IMG/VR virus record: IMGVR_UViG_3300047297_000242
Coordinates: 1 to 35,952 of that record
Origin: a virus
Direction: 5' to 3' (one strand)
Length of the DNA: 35,952 nucleotides
In this document: positions 5,096 through 11,425 of the stretch, one piece after another
Layout of the letters: every line of letters begins with the position of its first letter
Position numbering within the stretch: the first letter of the stretch is position 1
Translations under genes and position numbers: made by a program
The notes under the pieces: model-generated
Databases searched by the model: none
Seen by the model: only the letters and a program-made list of their open reading frames with translations
Told to the model about the DNA's origin: nothing

Positions 5096-5350
5096 ATGAG
5101 AAATCCATTTACATATTTACGAGAGTTGTCCGATGACCTCAAAAGAGCACAAGATCGTTTAGTCCAGGAAATCCTTCGTTCAGATAAAGCGCAGAAAGAA
5201 CTGGCTGAAGCTAAGGCTAAGATTCAATCTTTGTATCTTGATCTCCACTCAACAAAAACATATGTTGAGGTACTGGAGAATAGCCTTGTTAGTAACAAGG
5301 AAAAAGACGCTAAGAATCAATACGATGAATTGGACATTCCTAAGAAGTGA
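5096..5350 (+). CDS. Coiled-coil protein, 84 aa
   Basis: 84 aa beginning MRNPFTYLRELSDDLK. The ATG at 5096 follows TTTAGGT, 7-10 nt upstream; an upstream extension to 5060 would run through the hairpin and is rejected. Residues 10-75 are highly helical and charged with heptad spacing (LKRAQDRLVQEILRS, KELAEAKAKIQSLYL), predicting a parallel coiled coil. The C-terminus is acidic then basic (DELDIPKK). It overlaps the next gene by GTGA. Role unknown. Confidence 0.6.
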   Translation: MRNPFTYLRELSDDLKRAQDRLVQEILRSDKAQKELAEAKAKIQSLYLDLHSTKTYVEVLENSLVSNKEKDAKNQYDELDIPKK

Positions 5351-5799
5351 AAGTCCAGCCTATTAATCTGCGTGATGCTAATCAGTACATTGCAGATAAT
5401 CACAGGCATCATAAACCAGTAGTGGGTCATCGCTTTAGCCTTCGGTGCATAAACGATGAAGGTCAATTGGTAGGCATAGTTATAGTTGGAAGACCTGTAT
5501 GCCGTAACTCTGGTGACCCACTTGAAGTATGCGAAGTAACACGTTTATGCACTGATGGAACGCCAAACGCTTGCTCAAAACTCTATGGAGCTGCCGCTAG
5601 GGTTGCTAAAGAAATGGGCTTTAAAAAGATACAGACATATATCCTGGAATGTGAACCTGGGGTATCTCTTACTGCATCAGGATGGAAGCTTGTAGCAACT
5701 ACACGTGGTGGACAGTGGGAGCATAGTGACGGTGTACCTCGTCGTAAAGACCAACCTGACACCAAGAAGACTCGATGGGAGAGAATACTGAATGACTAA
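5347..5799 (+). CDS. XF1762-like putative N-acyltransferase
   Basis: 150 aa from a GTG that overlaps the preceding stop. The pattern fits the XF1762 family of small phage/prophage proteins, predicted to have a GNAT-like fold: INLRDANQYIADNHRHHKP at the N-terminus, GIVIVGRPVCR, the EVTRLCTDG segment, ACSKLYGAAARVAKEMGFK and a C-terminal GWKL...WERI. Members are thought to be acyltransferases but the substrate is not known to me. It lies between a coiled-coil gene and thyX and overlaps thyX by 8 nt, suggesting coordinated expression with nucleotide metabolism. Confidence 0.8.
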   Translation: MKVQPINLRDANQYIADNHRHHKPVVGHRFSLRCINDEGQLVGIVIVGRPVCRNSGDPLEVCEVTRLCTDGTPNACSKLYGAAARVAKEMGFKKIQTYILECEPGVSLTASGWKLVATTRGGQWEHSDGVPRRKDQPDTKKTRWERILND

Positions 5800-6451
5800 C
5801 CATACAGCATCACTTGTATGGATTACACCTAAAGCTGAATTAACGATGGCATACATAGCCCGTGTCAGTAATCCAAAAAATCAAAACTCAGAATCACTCA
5901 AGCTGCTGGAGTACTGCATTAGGAAAAACCACTGGTCTGTATTTGAACAGGCATATGCTTGTTTTTCCATTGAGACTAATCGTGCAATCAGTCCGCAAAT
6001 CTTGAGGCACAGAAGTTTTACATTCCAGGAGTTTAGTCAAAGGTATTCGGCTGTCATTGCTGAAGATCAACACCTGCCAGATCAGAGGTTAGCTGGTGCA
6101 ACTAACAGGCAATCTAGTCTCCCGCTAGATCCAGATAATATTACAGATGAACAGATGCGAGCGTTGACCGATGCTGATTCAGCAATTTCATATGCATATG
6201 AATGCTATGACAACTTGCTCGATGCCGGGTTTGCAACTGAAACAGCCAGGTTTGTACTGCCTTTATCGGCTCCAACTAAACTGTACATGACTGGGAGCAT
6301 TCGTTCTTGGTTGCATTATGTTGAGCTTAGAACTCAATCAGATACACAACTCGAACATCAACTCGTTGCTAAGGCTATCGGTGAGATACTTGCGGAAGAA
6401 ATCCCGGTAACTTACAAAGCATGGCTAAACACACAAGACGCCAGACAATAA
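5792..6451 (+). CDS. thyX: Flavin-dependent thymidylate synthase
   Basis: 219 aa, the normal length for ThyX. The signature RHR-x7-S is intact (R72-H73-R74 to S82, in RHRSFTFQEFSQRYS). The N-terminal SNPKNQNSESLKLLEYCIRK and the helix with HWSVFEQAYACFSIE also fit. It converts dUMP to dTMP using FAD, NADPH and methylene-tetrahydrofolate in the cytoplasm, supplying thymidine for phage DNA. It is the last gene of the operon starting near 4348, and a bidirectional terminator follows. The start ATG overlaps the preceding gene by 8 nt. Confidence 0.97.
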   Translation: MTNHTASLVWITPKAELTMAYIARVSNPKNQNSESLKLLEYCIRKNHWSVFEQAYACFSIETNRAISPQILRHRSFTFQEFSQRYSAVIAEDQHLPDQRLAGATNRQSSLPLDPDNITDEQMRALTDADSAISYAYECYDNLLDAGFATETARFVLPLSAPTKLYMTGSIRSWLHYVELRTQSDTQLEHQLVAKAIGEILAEEIPVTYKAWLNTQDARQ

Positions 6452-6453
6452 AG

Positions 6454-6478
6454 AAAGCACCCTTACCGGGTGCTTTTT
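6454..6478. terminator. Bidirectional terminator between thyX and the methyltransferase
   Basis: A 9-bp perfect stem AAAGCACCC (6454-6462) / GGGTGCTTT (6468-6476) with loop TTACC. TTTTT follows on the plus strand and TTTCTTTATTG on the minus strand. The right arm lies in the last codons of the methyltransferase gene. Confidence 0.9.
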
Positions 6479-7902
6479 AGTATGTCGGAACACATCTGTA
6501 TTCTTCTGCCTACCCATGAGATAACAGGTATCGCCATAGAATTACCTAGGGCTTTATACCTCGCAGAATCAGACGCTGTAACAAGCTTTGACTCACACCC
6601 ATCCGGATGATGATACTTGCCGTACCGCTCCGGGTACACGTATCCCTTACGACGATAGAACGGAATGTTCGTATAGTTATCAGGGAATCCCTGTAATCTT
6701 TCGCATTCAGTAGGAGTCAATCTGCGAACACTCATTGCTGGTTGTTGCAGTATAGCTGGCTTGTTATCGCCCATATCAGCTCGTAGCGTTGGGCATAGAT
6801 CACTGATGCCGGATGGGCCGGCATTCCTTGCTACAGACCCAGGTTCAAAGGCGTGAGCAGTTAGAACCAGAGGTTGATTATCACCGTTCTTTGCCTGGCT
6901 GGCAAGCAGTGTTTGCGTTACTTGAGATAACTCAACATTGTTACCTAACCTGACGTTAGCTGGGTTGAATGTATAGGCTATGCCATGAACGCCAGTAGCA
7001 TTGAGCGTGTACATTGGACCGTCAACTGTAAAGCCATTACCGTTACCGCCATTGTGCGGTTGTCTACCTATGGTGTTCTCAGCTAACGCTATCGTGGACT
7101 GCACCAATGGTGTATTGTTACCACCGGTTCCCCATCGAGCTGCTACTGTTGGGCATACGTCAACTGGACCTGTAACACGACTATCGTTTGGATGACTTTC
7201 ATATACTAGCGGGGTCTGATTATTTATGCCCTTCATCAGGTTAGATGAGGTTAGGCAGGGGACTCCTGCGTACCCTTCTGAATTACTGATTCCAACGCTG
7301 CCTCCAACTCCGGTGGAAGCGGTTTGTTTCGCTGTTTGGCTCTTCGGATTATTCCGGCTGAAGCTTGAGGACTCAAATAATACGGCTGCAGATGGTCTCC
7401 AGTCTGCTCCACGATGTCCAACAAGGATGATTCGACGGCGTCTTTGGGGGACTCCAAAGTATTGAGCGTCCAGAATCCGGTAGCTGATGCTATAGCCGAT
7501 CTCTGCCAGGGCAGCAAGGAAGATTCCAAAGTCTCGTCCTTGATTGACGCTAAGAGCACCTGGGACATTTTCCCAGACGAGCCATTCTGGTTGCAGCTTG
7601 TCAACCAAGCCGACAAAGGCAAGGGCGAGGTTACCACGTGGGTCATCCAATCCCTTTCTGAGTCCAGCGATGGAGAATGCCTGGCATGGGGTTCCTCCAA
7701 TGATAAGGTCAACTGCACCTCTATGGATGTCCCATTGTTTGTATTCATTCAGATCTCCAAAGTTTGATACGCCTTCGTAGTAGTGATCCAATAACGTACA
7801 TGGAAAAGGTTCTATCTCTGAAAAACCAACGGGAGTCCACCCAAGGGACTCCCATGCAACTGTAGCTGCTTCAATGCCACTACATACACTCAAATAGCGC
7901 AT
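6463..7902 (-). CDS. C5-cytosine DNA methyltransferase
   Basis: 479 aa with the full set of Dcm-type motifs. Motif I: YLSVCSGIEAATVAWESLG. Motif IV: GGTPCQAFSIAG, catalytic Cys73. Motif VI: ENVPG (111-115). Motif VIII: QRRRRIILVG (153-162). Motifs IX-X: RLTPTECERLQGFP (394-407) and ALGNSMAIPV (451-460). The region between VIII and IX (about 165-390) is long and holds four short repeats of the form PT-[VL]-x-A...G-N-x-P-L-V, which would be the target-recognition part. It methylates cytosine C5, probably to protect phage DNA from host restriction. No cognate endonuclease is nearby. It is coupled (TAATG) to the LuxR-type gene upstream. Confidence 0.95.
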   Translation of the reverse strand: MRYLSVCSGIEAATVAWESLGWTPVGFSEIEPFPCTLLDHYYEGVSNFGDLNEYKQWDIHRGAVDLIIGGTPCQAFSIAGLRKGLDDPRGNLALAFVGLVDKLQPEWLVWENVPGALSVNQGRDFGIFLAALAEIGYSISYRILDAQYFGVPQRRRRIILVGHRGADWRPSAAVLFESSSFSRNNPKSQTAKQTASTGVGGSVGISNSEGYAGVPCLTSSNLMKGINNQTPLVYESHPNDSRVTGPVDVCPTVAARWGTGGNNTPLVQSTIALAENTIGRQPHNGGNGNGFTVDGPMYTLNATGVHGIAYTFNPANVRLGNNVELSQVTQTLLASQAKNGDNQPLVLTAHAFEPGSVARNAGPSGISDLCPTLRADMGDNKPAILQQPAMSVRRLTPTECERLQGFPDNYTNIPFYRRKGYVYPERYGKYHHPDGCESKLVTASDSARYKALGNSMAIPVISWVGRRIQMCSDILKSTR

Positions 7903-8162
7903 TAGTTCAATAATCCAAGCTCGCGCGCACGTTTGACTGCACGATCACGTGCGTTAATTCCGCTAACTGCCAATTTCCAATACAGATTGTCCGTGTGAAA
8001 CTGGACTGTCCGTGGGCTGATTCCGAGTGCTACGCCGATCATTTTGGCTGTTCTCTTGCCGTCCAACTGCTTCAAAATCTCCAACTCTCGTGCGGATAGT
8101 GGGTGTAGCAGTCCTGGTTTTTCGGCTGAAATCACTGTTGTTTCCTGCGTATCGGTGCTCAT
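7902..8162 (-). CDS. LuxR-type (GerE) helix-turn-helix regulator
   Basis: 86 aa. The ATG at 8162 is chosen because GGAG sits 5 nt upstream; the frame is open further back to 8270 but that part overlaps another gene. Residues 22-82 are a full GerE domain: LSARELEILKQLDGKRTAKM, then the recognition helix in ISPRTVQFHTDNLYWKL, and a final helix RAVKRARELGLL. There is no receiver or sensor domain, so it is a stand-alone DNA-binding regulator. Coupling to the methyltransferase (TAATG) suggests it regulates that operon or times phage genes. Confidence 0.85.
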   Translation of the reverse strand: MSTDTQETTVISAEKPGLLHPLSARELEILKQLDGKRTAKMIGVALGISPRTVQFHTDNLYWKLAVSGINARDRAVKRARELGLLN

Positions 8163-8436
8163 ATGTGCTCCAACATCTGTAGGCAGATGTGTCTGTTTTA
8201 AAGTATTCAAGGCTGATTCGTGACTCCTCTTTATTGCAGACAAAGTACTTACGTTCTTTGTCATTATCAATAGAGACTATCCACATCTCATAAGGCTTAG
8301 TAAACTCGTCAATGTATGTACCTTCTTTATGATCAATGACATTGAACTTGTACTTACCTTGTTTCTCCTTGGGTAGATAGGCTGTTGTCAGTAACGCTTC
8401 AATCACTAGTGGATCGTAAACGACTGATGATAGCAT
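7963..8436 (-). CDS. Hypothetical protein, first gene of the LuxR-methyltransferase operon
   Basis: 157 aa from the ATG at 8436, which lies 6 nt after TATACT and has no Shine-Dalgarno site (leaderless). Residues 1-90 look like a real protein (KYKFNVIDHKEGTYIDEF, SIDNDKERKYFVCNKEES). The last 67 residues, from about 8162 leftward, overlap the LuxR gene in another frame and are rich in Arg, Thr and Ser, as expected of a shadow translation. Either the gene truly overlaps, or it once ended sooner and lost its stop, or a frameshift joins it to the LuxR domain. Family not recognised. Confidence 0.5.
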   Translation of the reverse strand: MLSSVVYDPLVIEALLTTAYLPKEKQGKYKFNVIDHKEGTYIDEFTKPYEMWIVSIDNDKERKYFVCNKEESRISLEYFKTDTSAYRCWSTYEHRYAGNNSDFSRKTRTATPTIRTRVGDFEAVGRQENSQNDRRSTRNQPTDSPVSHGQSVLEIGS

Positions 8437-8442
8437 CAAGTC

Positions 8443-8471
8443 AGTATATACTTGCAGACTTGCTGGCGCAA
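8443..8471 (-). promoter_or_regulatory. Leaderless promoter of the leftward methyltransferase operon
   Basis: Minus-strand TTGCGC (8471-8466), a 17-bp spacer, TATACT (8448-8443), then six bases (GACTTG) and the ATG at 8436. Transcription would start at the A of the ATG. Confidence 0.65.
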
Positions 8472-8491
8472 CAGTTGCTTATTGGCTGATG

Positions 8492-8497
8492 TACAAT
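8492..8497 (+). promoter_or_regulatory. Leaderless promoter of the microprotein operon
   Basis: TACAAT, six bases (CAAGTT), then the ATG at 8504. An earlier in-frame ATG (8489) overlaps the -10 box itself, so it would not be transcribed from this promoter. No good -35 is visible. Confidence 0.6.
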
Positions 8498-8503
8498 CAA
8501 GTT

Positions 8504-8752
8504 ATGGGTGTCGTTAAAAAATATCAGAATCCTAAAGGTGGACTGAACGCGGCTGGTCGTGCTCATTTCAAGAAGTCCGAAGGTCTAAACTTGAAACCAC
8601 CTGCACCGAATCCTAAGACCCCTAAAGACGCATCAAGGCGTAAAAGTTTTTGTGCTAGGATGGAAGGCATGAAACGTGTTAACACGTCTTCTAAGACAGC
8701 TAAAGATCCTAATAGCAGGATTAATAAAAGCTTACGGGCGTGGAACTGTTAA
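8504..8752 (+). CDS. DUF6321-like small basic protein
   Basis: 82 aa beginning MGVVKKYQNPKGGLNAAG. It carries the features I associate with DUF6321: GGLNAAGRAHFKK, GLNLKPP, then ASRRKSFCARMEGM and the closing RINKSLRAWNC. The family is widespread in phages and large DNA viruses and is of unknown function; the high Lys/Arg content suggests nucleic-acid or virion association. The start at 8504 rather than 8489 is chosen because the first ATG lies in the -10 box. It overlaps the next gene by TAATG. Confidence 0.75.
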   Translation: MGVVKKYQNPKGGLNAAGRAHFKKSEGLNLKPPAPNPKTPKDASRRKSFCARMEGMKRVNTSSKTAKDPNSRINKSLRAWNC

Positions 8753-8997
8753 TGAATAAAAATATCAATCACGCACAAACTTTTAGACGTAATCTCCCAG
8801 ACATTGAACGTCGTGAACATGGATTAAAAAAAGCTCCTACTAAAGCACAAATGCAACAGATGGAAATGAAAGAACACGGATTAAAGCGGATGCCATCTAT
8901 GGGTCAGATAATGATGATGGAACGCAAAGAACACATACAGCCTGACGGCAATGTGATTATTGGTAAAGGTTACAAAGGAAGAGCGAGGACAAAGTAA
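8752..8997 (+). CDS. Basic protein with EHGLK repeats, 81 aa
   Basis: 81 aa from the TAATG overlap. Three imperfect units of about 19 residues fill the middle: IERREHGLKKAPTKAQMQQ, MEMKEHGLKRMPSMGQIMM and MERKEHIQPDGN. Each has E-x(2)-EH at the same place, suggesting repeated helices with a conserved His. The C-terminus is Gly/Lys/Arg-rich. It is not a known family to me. It lies between the DUF6321-like gene and a Cys-rich microprotein and overlaps both by one base, so the three are made together. Confidence 0.6.
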   Translation: MNKNINHAQTFRRNLPDIERREHGLKKAPTKAQMQQMEMKEHGLKRMPSMGQIMMMERKEHIQPDGNVIIGKGYKGRARTK

Positions 8998-9110
8998 TGG
9001 CTAAGACAGTGAAGACTATGAAACCGGCAAAGACTATGTCGGACATGATGGGCGTAAAGAAGGCTCATCCATCTGGTTGTAAGTGTCCAGGTTGCAAGAA
9101 GAACTGCTGA
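8997..9110 (+). CDS. Cys-rich microprotein, 37 aa
   Basis: 37 aa, starting in a TAATG overlap. The N-terminal half is Lys/Met/Thr-rich (MAKTVKTMKPAKTM). The C-terminus is SGCKCPGCKKNC, i.e. C-x-C-x2-C-x3-C, a plausible zinc or other metal site. Tight coupling on the left and only one base to the next start on the right support it as a real gene. Function unknown. Confidence 0.55.
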   Translation: MAKTVKTMKPAKTMSDMMGVKKAHPSGCKCPGCKKNC

Positions 9111-9111
9111 T

Positions 9112-11130
9112 ATGCCTGACAAACCGACACGCGGTCCATACGAAGGGTCTGAAATTATCAACTATGGTAAAGACCCTATAAAAGGCTACTACCGAGACAT
9201 CAAACTCAAGAGTGGTCTAGTTCGTCGTGACTGGAATGGTGCTTACGATAAAGAAACGCAAGCACGAAAACAACGTGAAGAAATTGCCGCTGAGAAAAAG
9301 CTTGGGTCTTTTAGTAATCGTGGATTACAACAAGTCGGCGAAAACATGATGGTCCTCGGTGGTGGTGGAGCAGTTGCAGGTACTATTGCTGCCCTTAACG
9401 CTCCAACCATTGCTAAGAAATTAGTCAAGTTTGCCAATCGTAACAATAAGCCCATACCTGCGAGCAGTACTAAAACTGCAAGAATTGGCAGACAAAGGGA
9501 ACTTGCTAGTAGTACAACACCTAGCAAAATTCGTAATTACACGGACCCATCTACACGTAAAGTTCGACCAGTAGCGGGTACTCCTCGTATCCGCATGACC
9601 CGTGATCAAATTAATGAACGCCTTAGTTACGAAGGCAAAAAAGGAACTGAAGCAGTGGCAGAACGAGCACCAATATCGCCTGGGCGGCGAGTAATTAATG
9701 ATGAACGACCATCATCTCCATCTCCTGCAAGAAAAGTCAGGGCAATTGGAGTAAGAGGTATGTTTCCTACGCAGGTTAAATATGCGATAGCAAAACAGAA
9801 ATATAATCGTCAATACAAGGAAGCTCCGAGTAGCGTAGCTGTTAACAGAGATCCTATTACTTCATCACAGTTAGATGATATTAGTGAACGGTTTAATGCT
9901 GCCCGTGCTAAAAGACAAGGAATATATCGAGAAGGCCGACCTGGATATGTAAAACCAAATTTGTATGGTTCACCACCTCCACCTACTCCACCAACACGTA
10001 CTGGGCCACCACGCCGCACTACACCTGTAACTAGAGGTAGCGCAGAACCACGTGTACCATCGCCTACTGGCGTTGCTTCACGCAACGTAGGTGTTGATGG
10101 CAAATACAGCGGACGGAAGGTCGGTTACTCCTATAAAGAGCCTGGTATGGACATGAAAGCTATTGCCGATGCCCGTGCAGCTCGCCGTGGTGGCCCAGCT
10201 CCGTCCTCAACTCCAGCTCCTTCTTCATCACCTACATCAACACGCACTGGCCCAGCTCGTCGCACTACTCCTTTGACTAGAGGCAGTGCCGCACCACGTG
10301 TTCCATCTCCAACAGGAATTGCATCACGCAATGTCGGTGTTGACGGAAAATACAGTGGACGTAAAGTCGGGTATTCCATGAAGGAACCCGGCATGGATAT
10401 GAAAGCCATTGCTGATGCACGTGCAGCTCGACGCGGAGGTACTCCTCCTGTTGCCCCAGGTGCAGTTGCCGCTGAAGCAGCTGCCGCTGGTAAGGGCGGT
10501 GGCTTCATGGGTGCAGTCAAGAAGTATGGCAAGTTGGGTGGAAAGGTGCTTGGAGGTATCGCAGCTGTTGCTGGAGCATCTGAGCTTTACGATCGCCTTG
10601 CACCAAAGGATTACCCACGTGCTCCTTGGATGAGTCGTGGCAATAAGCCAACTCCTCCTGCACAGGTAACACAAGAGCAACCGTTTGTACCATCCCCTGG
10701 TGGAACATCTAGCTCTGGTGGTGGTAACCGTGGTGGTAGCGGTGGTGGGTCAACAATGACTCAAGAAGCACGTGCATCACAACGCGCTATCCGCAAGCCT
10801 GATGACTACCTTGGAGAAGCATTTGACGCAACTCTTCGCAAGGGTGTCAACAAGGGAACGGCTCACCTTGAGCACATGATGCAGATGGATAAACTTGATG
10901 AGGATACACGGGCAAGCCTTCGTAACCGATTCAAGAAAGTGCAAAACGATCAGATCCTGTCTCAGCAAAAAGATAAAGGCATTGTTGAGCGCCTCGATGC
11001 TGAAAAAGCTGGACGTGGTGAAAACCTACTCAAGGCATATCGCAAAGAAGGTGGATTCAATTACGGAAAGGGCGGGAAATACGAAGAAATTAAACGCCTT
11101 GCCGAAGCAGGTACTGAATACGCAAAATAA
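9112..11130 (+). CDS. Large repeat-bearing putative virion protein, 672 aa
   Basis: 672 aa, no family recognised. A glycine-rich hydrophobic segment (residues 77-98, MMVLGGGGAVAGTIAAL) and a second one (about 475-493, GKVLGGIAAVAGASELY) could insert in membranes. Between them is a Pro/Thr/Arg-rich, probably disordered region containing a 67-aa duplication (residues 295-361 and 377-443). Residues 567-625 (LGEAFDATLRKG...) align with the C-terminal domain of the 321-aa protein at 2742. The composition resembles phage ejection or internal virion proteins, but it lies outside the virion operon. The ribosome-binding site is weak; coupling to the Cys-rich gene is likely. A strong terminator follows. 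Confidence 0.6.
   Translation: MPDKPTRGPYEGSEIINYGKDPIKGYYRDIKLKSGLVRRDWNGAYDKETQARKQREEIAAEKKLGSFSNRGLQQVGENMMVLGGGGAVAGTIAALNAPTIAKKLVKFANRNNKPIPASSTKTARIGRQRELASSTTPSKIRNYTDPSTRKVRPVAGTPRIRMTRDQINERLSYEGKKGTEAVAERAPISPGRRVINDERPSSPSPARKVRAIGVRGMFPTQVKYAIAKQKYNRQYKEAPSSVAVNRDPITSSQLDDISERFNAARAKRQGIYREGRPGYVKPNLYGSPPPPTPPTRTGPPRRTTPVTRGSAEPRVPSPTGVASRNVGVDGKYSGRKVGYSYKEPGMDMKAIADARAARRGGPAPSSTPAPSSSPTSTRTGPARRTTPLTRGSAAPRVPSPTGIASRNVGVDGKYSGRKVGYSMKEPGMDMKAIADARAARRGGTPPVAPGAVAAEAAAAGKGGGFMGAVKKYGKLGGKVLGGIAAVAGASELYDRLAPKDYPRAPWMSRGNKPTPPAQVTQEQPFVPSPGGTSSSGGGNRGGSGGGSTMTQEARASQRAIRKPDDYLGEAFDATLRKGVNKGTAHLEHMMQMDKLDEDTRASLRNRFKKVQNDQILSQQKDKGIVERLDAEKAGRGENLLKAYRKEGGFNYGKGGKYEEIKRLAEAGTEYAK
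9994..10440 (+). repeat. 67-aa tandem duplication inside the 672-aa protein
   Basis: Copies of exactly 201 nt lie at 9994-10194 and 10240-10440, separated by 45 nt of Pro/Ser-rich spacer. The proteins differ at 5 of 67 positions (P/A, V/L, E/A, V/I, Y/M), yet the DNA differs at many third positions. The key block is VGVDGKYSGRKVGYS followed by KEPGMDMKAIADARAARRGG. Confidence 0.9.
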
Positions 11131-11134
11131 AGAT

Positions 11135-11162
11135 AAGCCTCCTACGGGAGGCTTGTTTTTTT
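11135..11162. terminator. Terminator of the microprotein operon
   Basis: An 8-bp stem AAGCCTCC (11135-11142) / GGAGGCTT (11147-11154) with loop TACG, then GTTTTTTT on the plus strand. On the minus strand it follows the DUF3310 gene and leads into ATCTTTATTTTG, so it can serve both directions. Confidence 0.9.
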
Positions 11163-11402
11163 GGGTGCAATCAATTTAACTACTTCGTCACACGTATCCG
11201 TATTGTCTGTTAGATAGAAAGCAATAAACCAAATGGCTTTTGACAAGTCATCATGTTCGCTTTCCCCTGGTTTATGTCCGCAACGTGCAATGTACTTTAA
11301 TGCCGTAAACAACTCAAACCCTAGGTTCCAAGCACGAGCTACATATACAGGTTGGAAGTGCTTTTTTACAACAGCACGGTAGTGATCGGGTGAAGTTTTC
11401 AT
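11142..11402 (-). CDS. DUF3310-like protein
   Basis: 86 aa. The pattern fits DUF3310, a short family frequent in phages: DHYRAV near the N-terminus, ARAWNLGFELFTALKYIARCGHK in the centre and DDLSKAIWFIAFYL near the end. The family is sometimes labelled nucleotide kinase in databases, but no kinase motif is visible; its biochemical role is unproven. It stands alone, leftward, between two rightward operons. Its promoter shares a palindromic -10 with the divergent terminase operon. The last codons lie in the terminator hairpin. Confidence 0.75.
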   Translation of the reverse strand: MKTSPDHYRAVVKKHFQPVYVARAWNLGFELFTALKYIARCGHKPGESEHDDLSKAIWFIAFYLTDNTDTCDEVVKLIAPKKTSLP

Positions 11403-11412
11403 ATCGTTACCA

Positions 11413-11420
11413 GTATACTT
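11413..11420. promoter_or_regulatory. Palindromic shared -10 box for two divergent promoters
   Basis: AGTATACT at 11412-11419 is self-complementary, so TATACT is read on both strands. Rightward, six bases separate it from the ATG at 11426 (leaderless). Leftward, nine bases separate it from the ATG at 11402. Polymerase cannot occupy both directions at once, making the two genes mutually exclusive at this site. Confidence 0.55.
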
Positions 11421-11425
11421 ACGAG

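Noticed and set aside
7251-7748. 165-aa minus-strand frame and opposing plus-strand frames inside the methyltransferase
   Set aside because: They lie fully within a methyltransferase with all its motifs intact in another frame, and show no own start signals.
8163-8270. N-terminal extension of the LuxR-type protein to 8270
   Set aside because: It overlaps the credible part of the upstream gene, while the ATG at 8162 has a good GGAG 5 nt upstream and directly precedes the GerE domain.
9994-10440. Possible diversity-generating template/variable repeat pair
   Set aside because: Differences are mostly synonymous and not adenine-directed, and no reverse transcriptase gene is present in the window.
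11390-11425. Upstream GTG start for the small terminase candidate
   Set aside because: The extension would include the TATACT promoter and overlap the divergent gene's start; the ATG at 11426 fits the promoter spacing.
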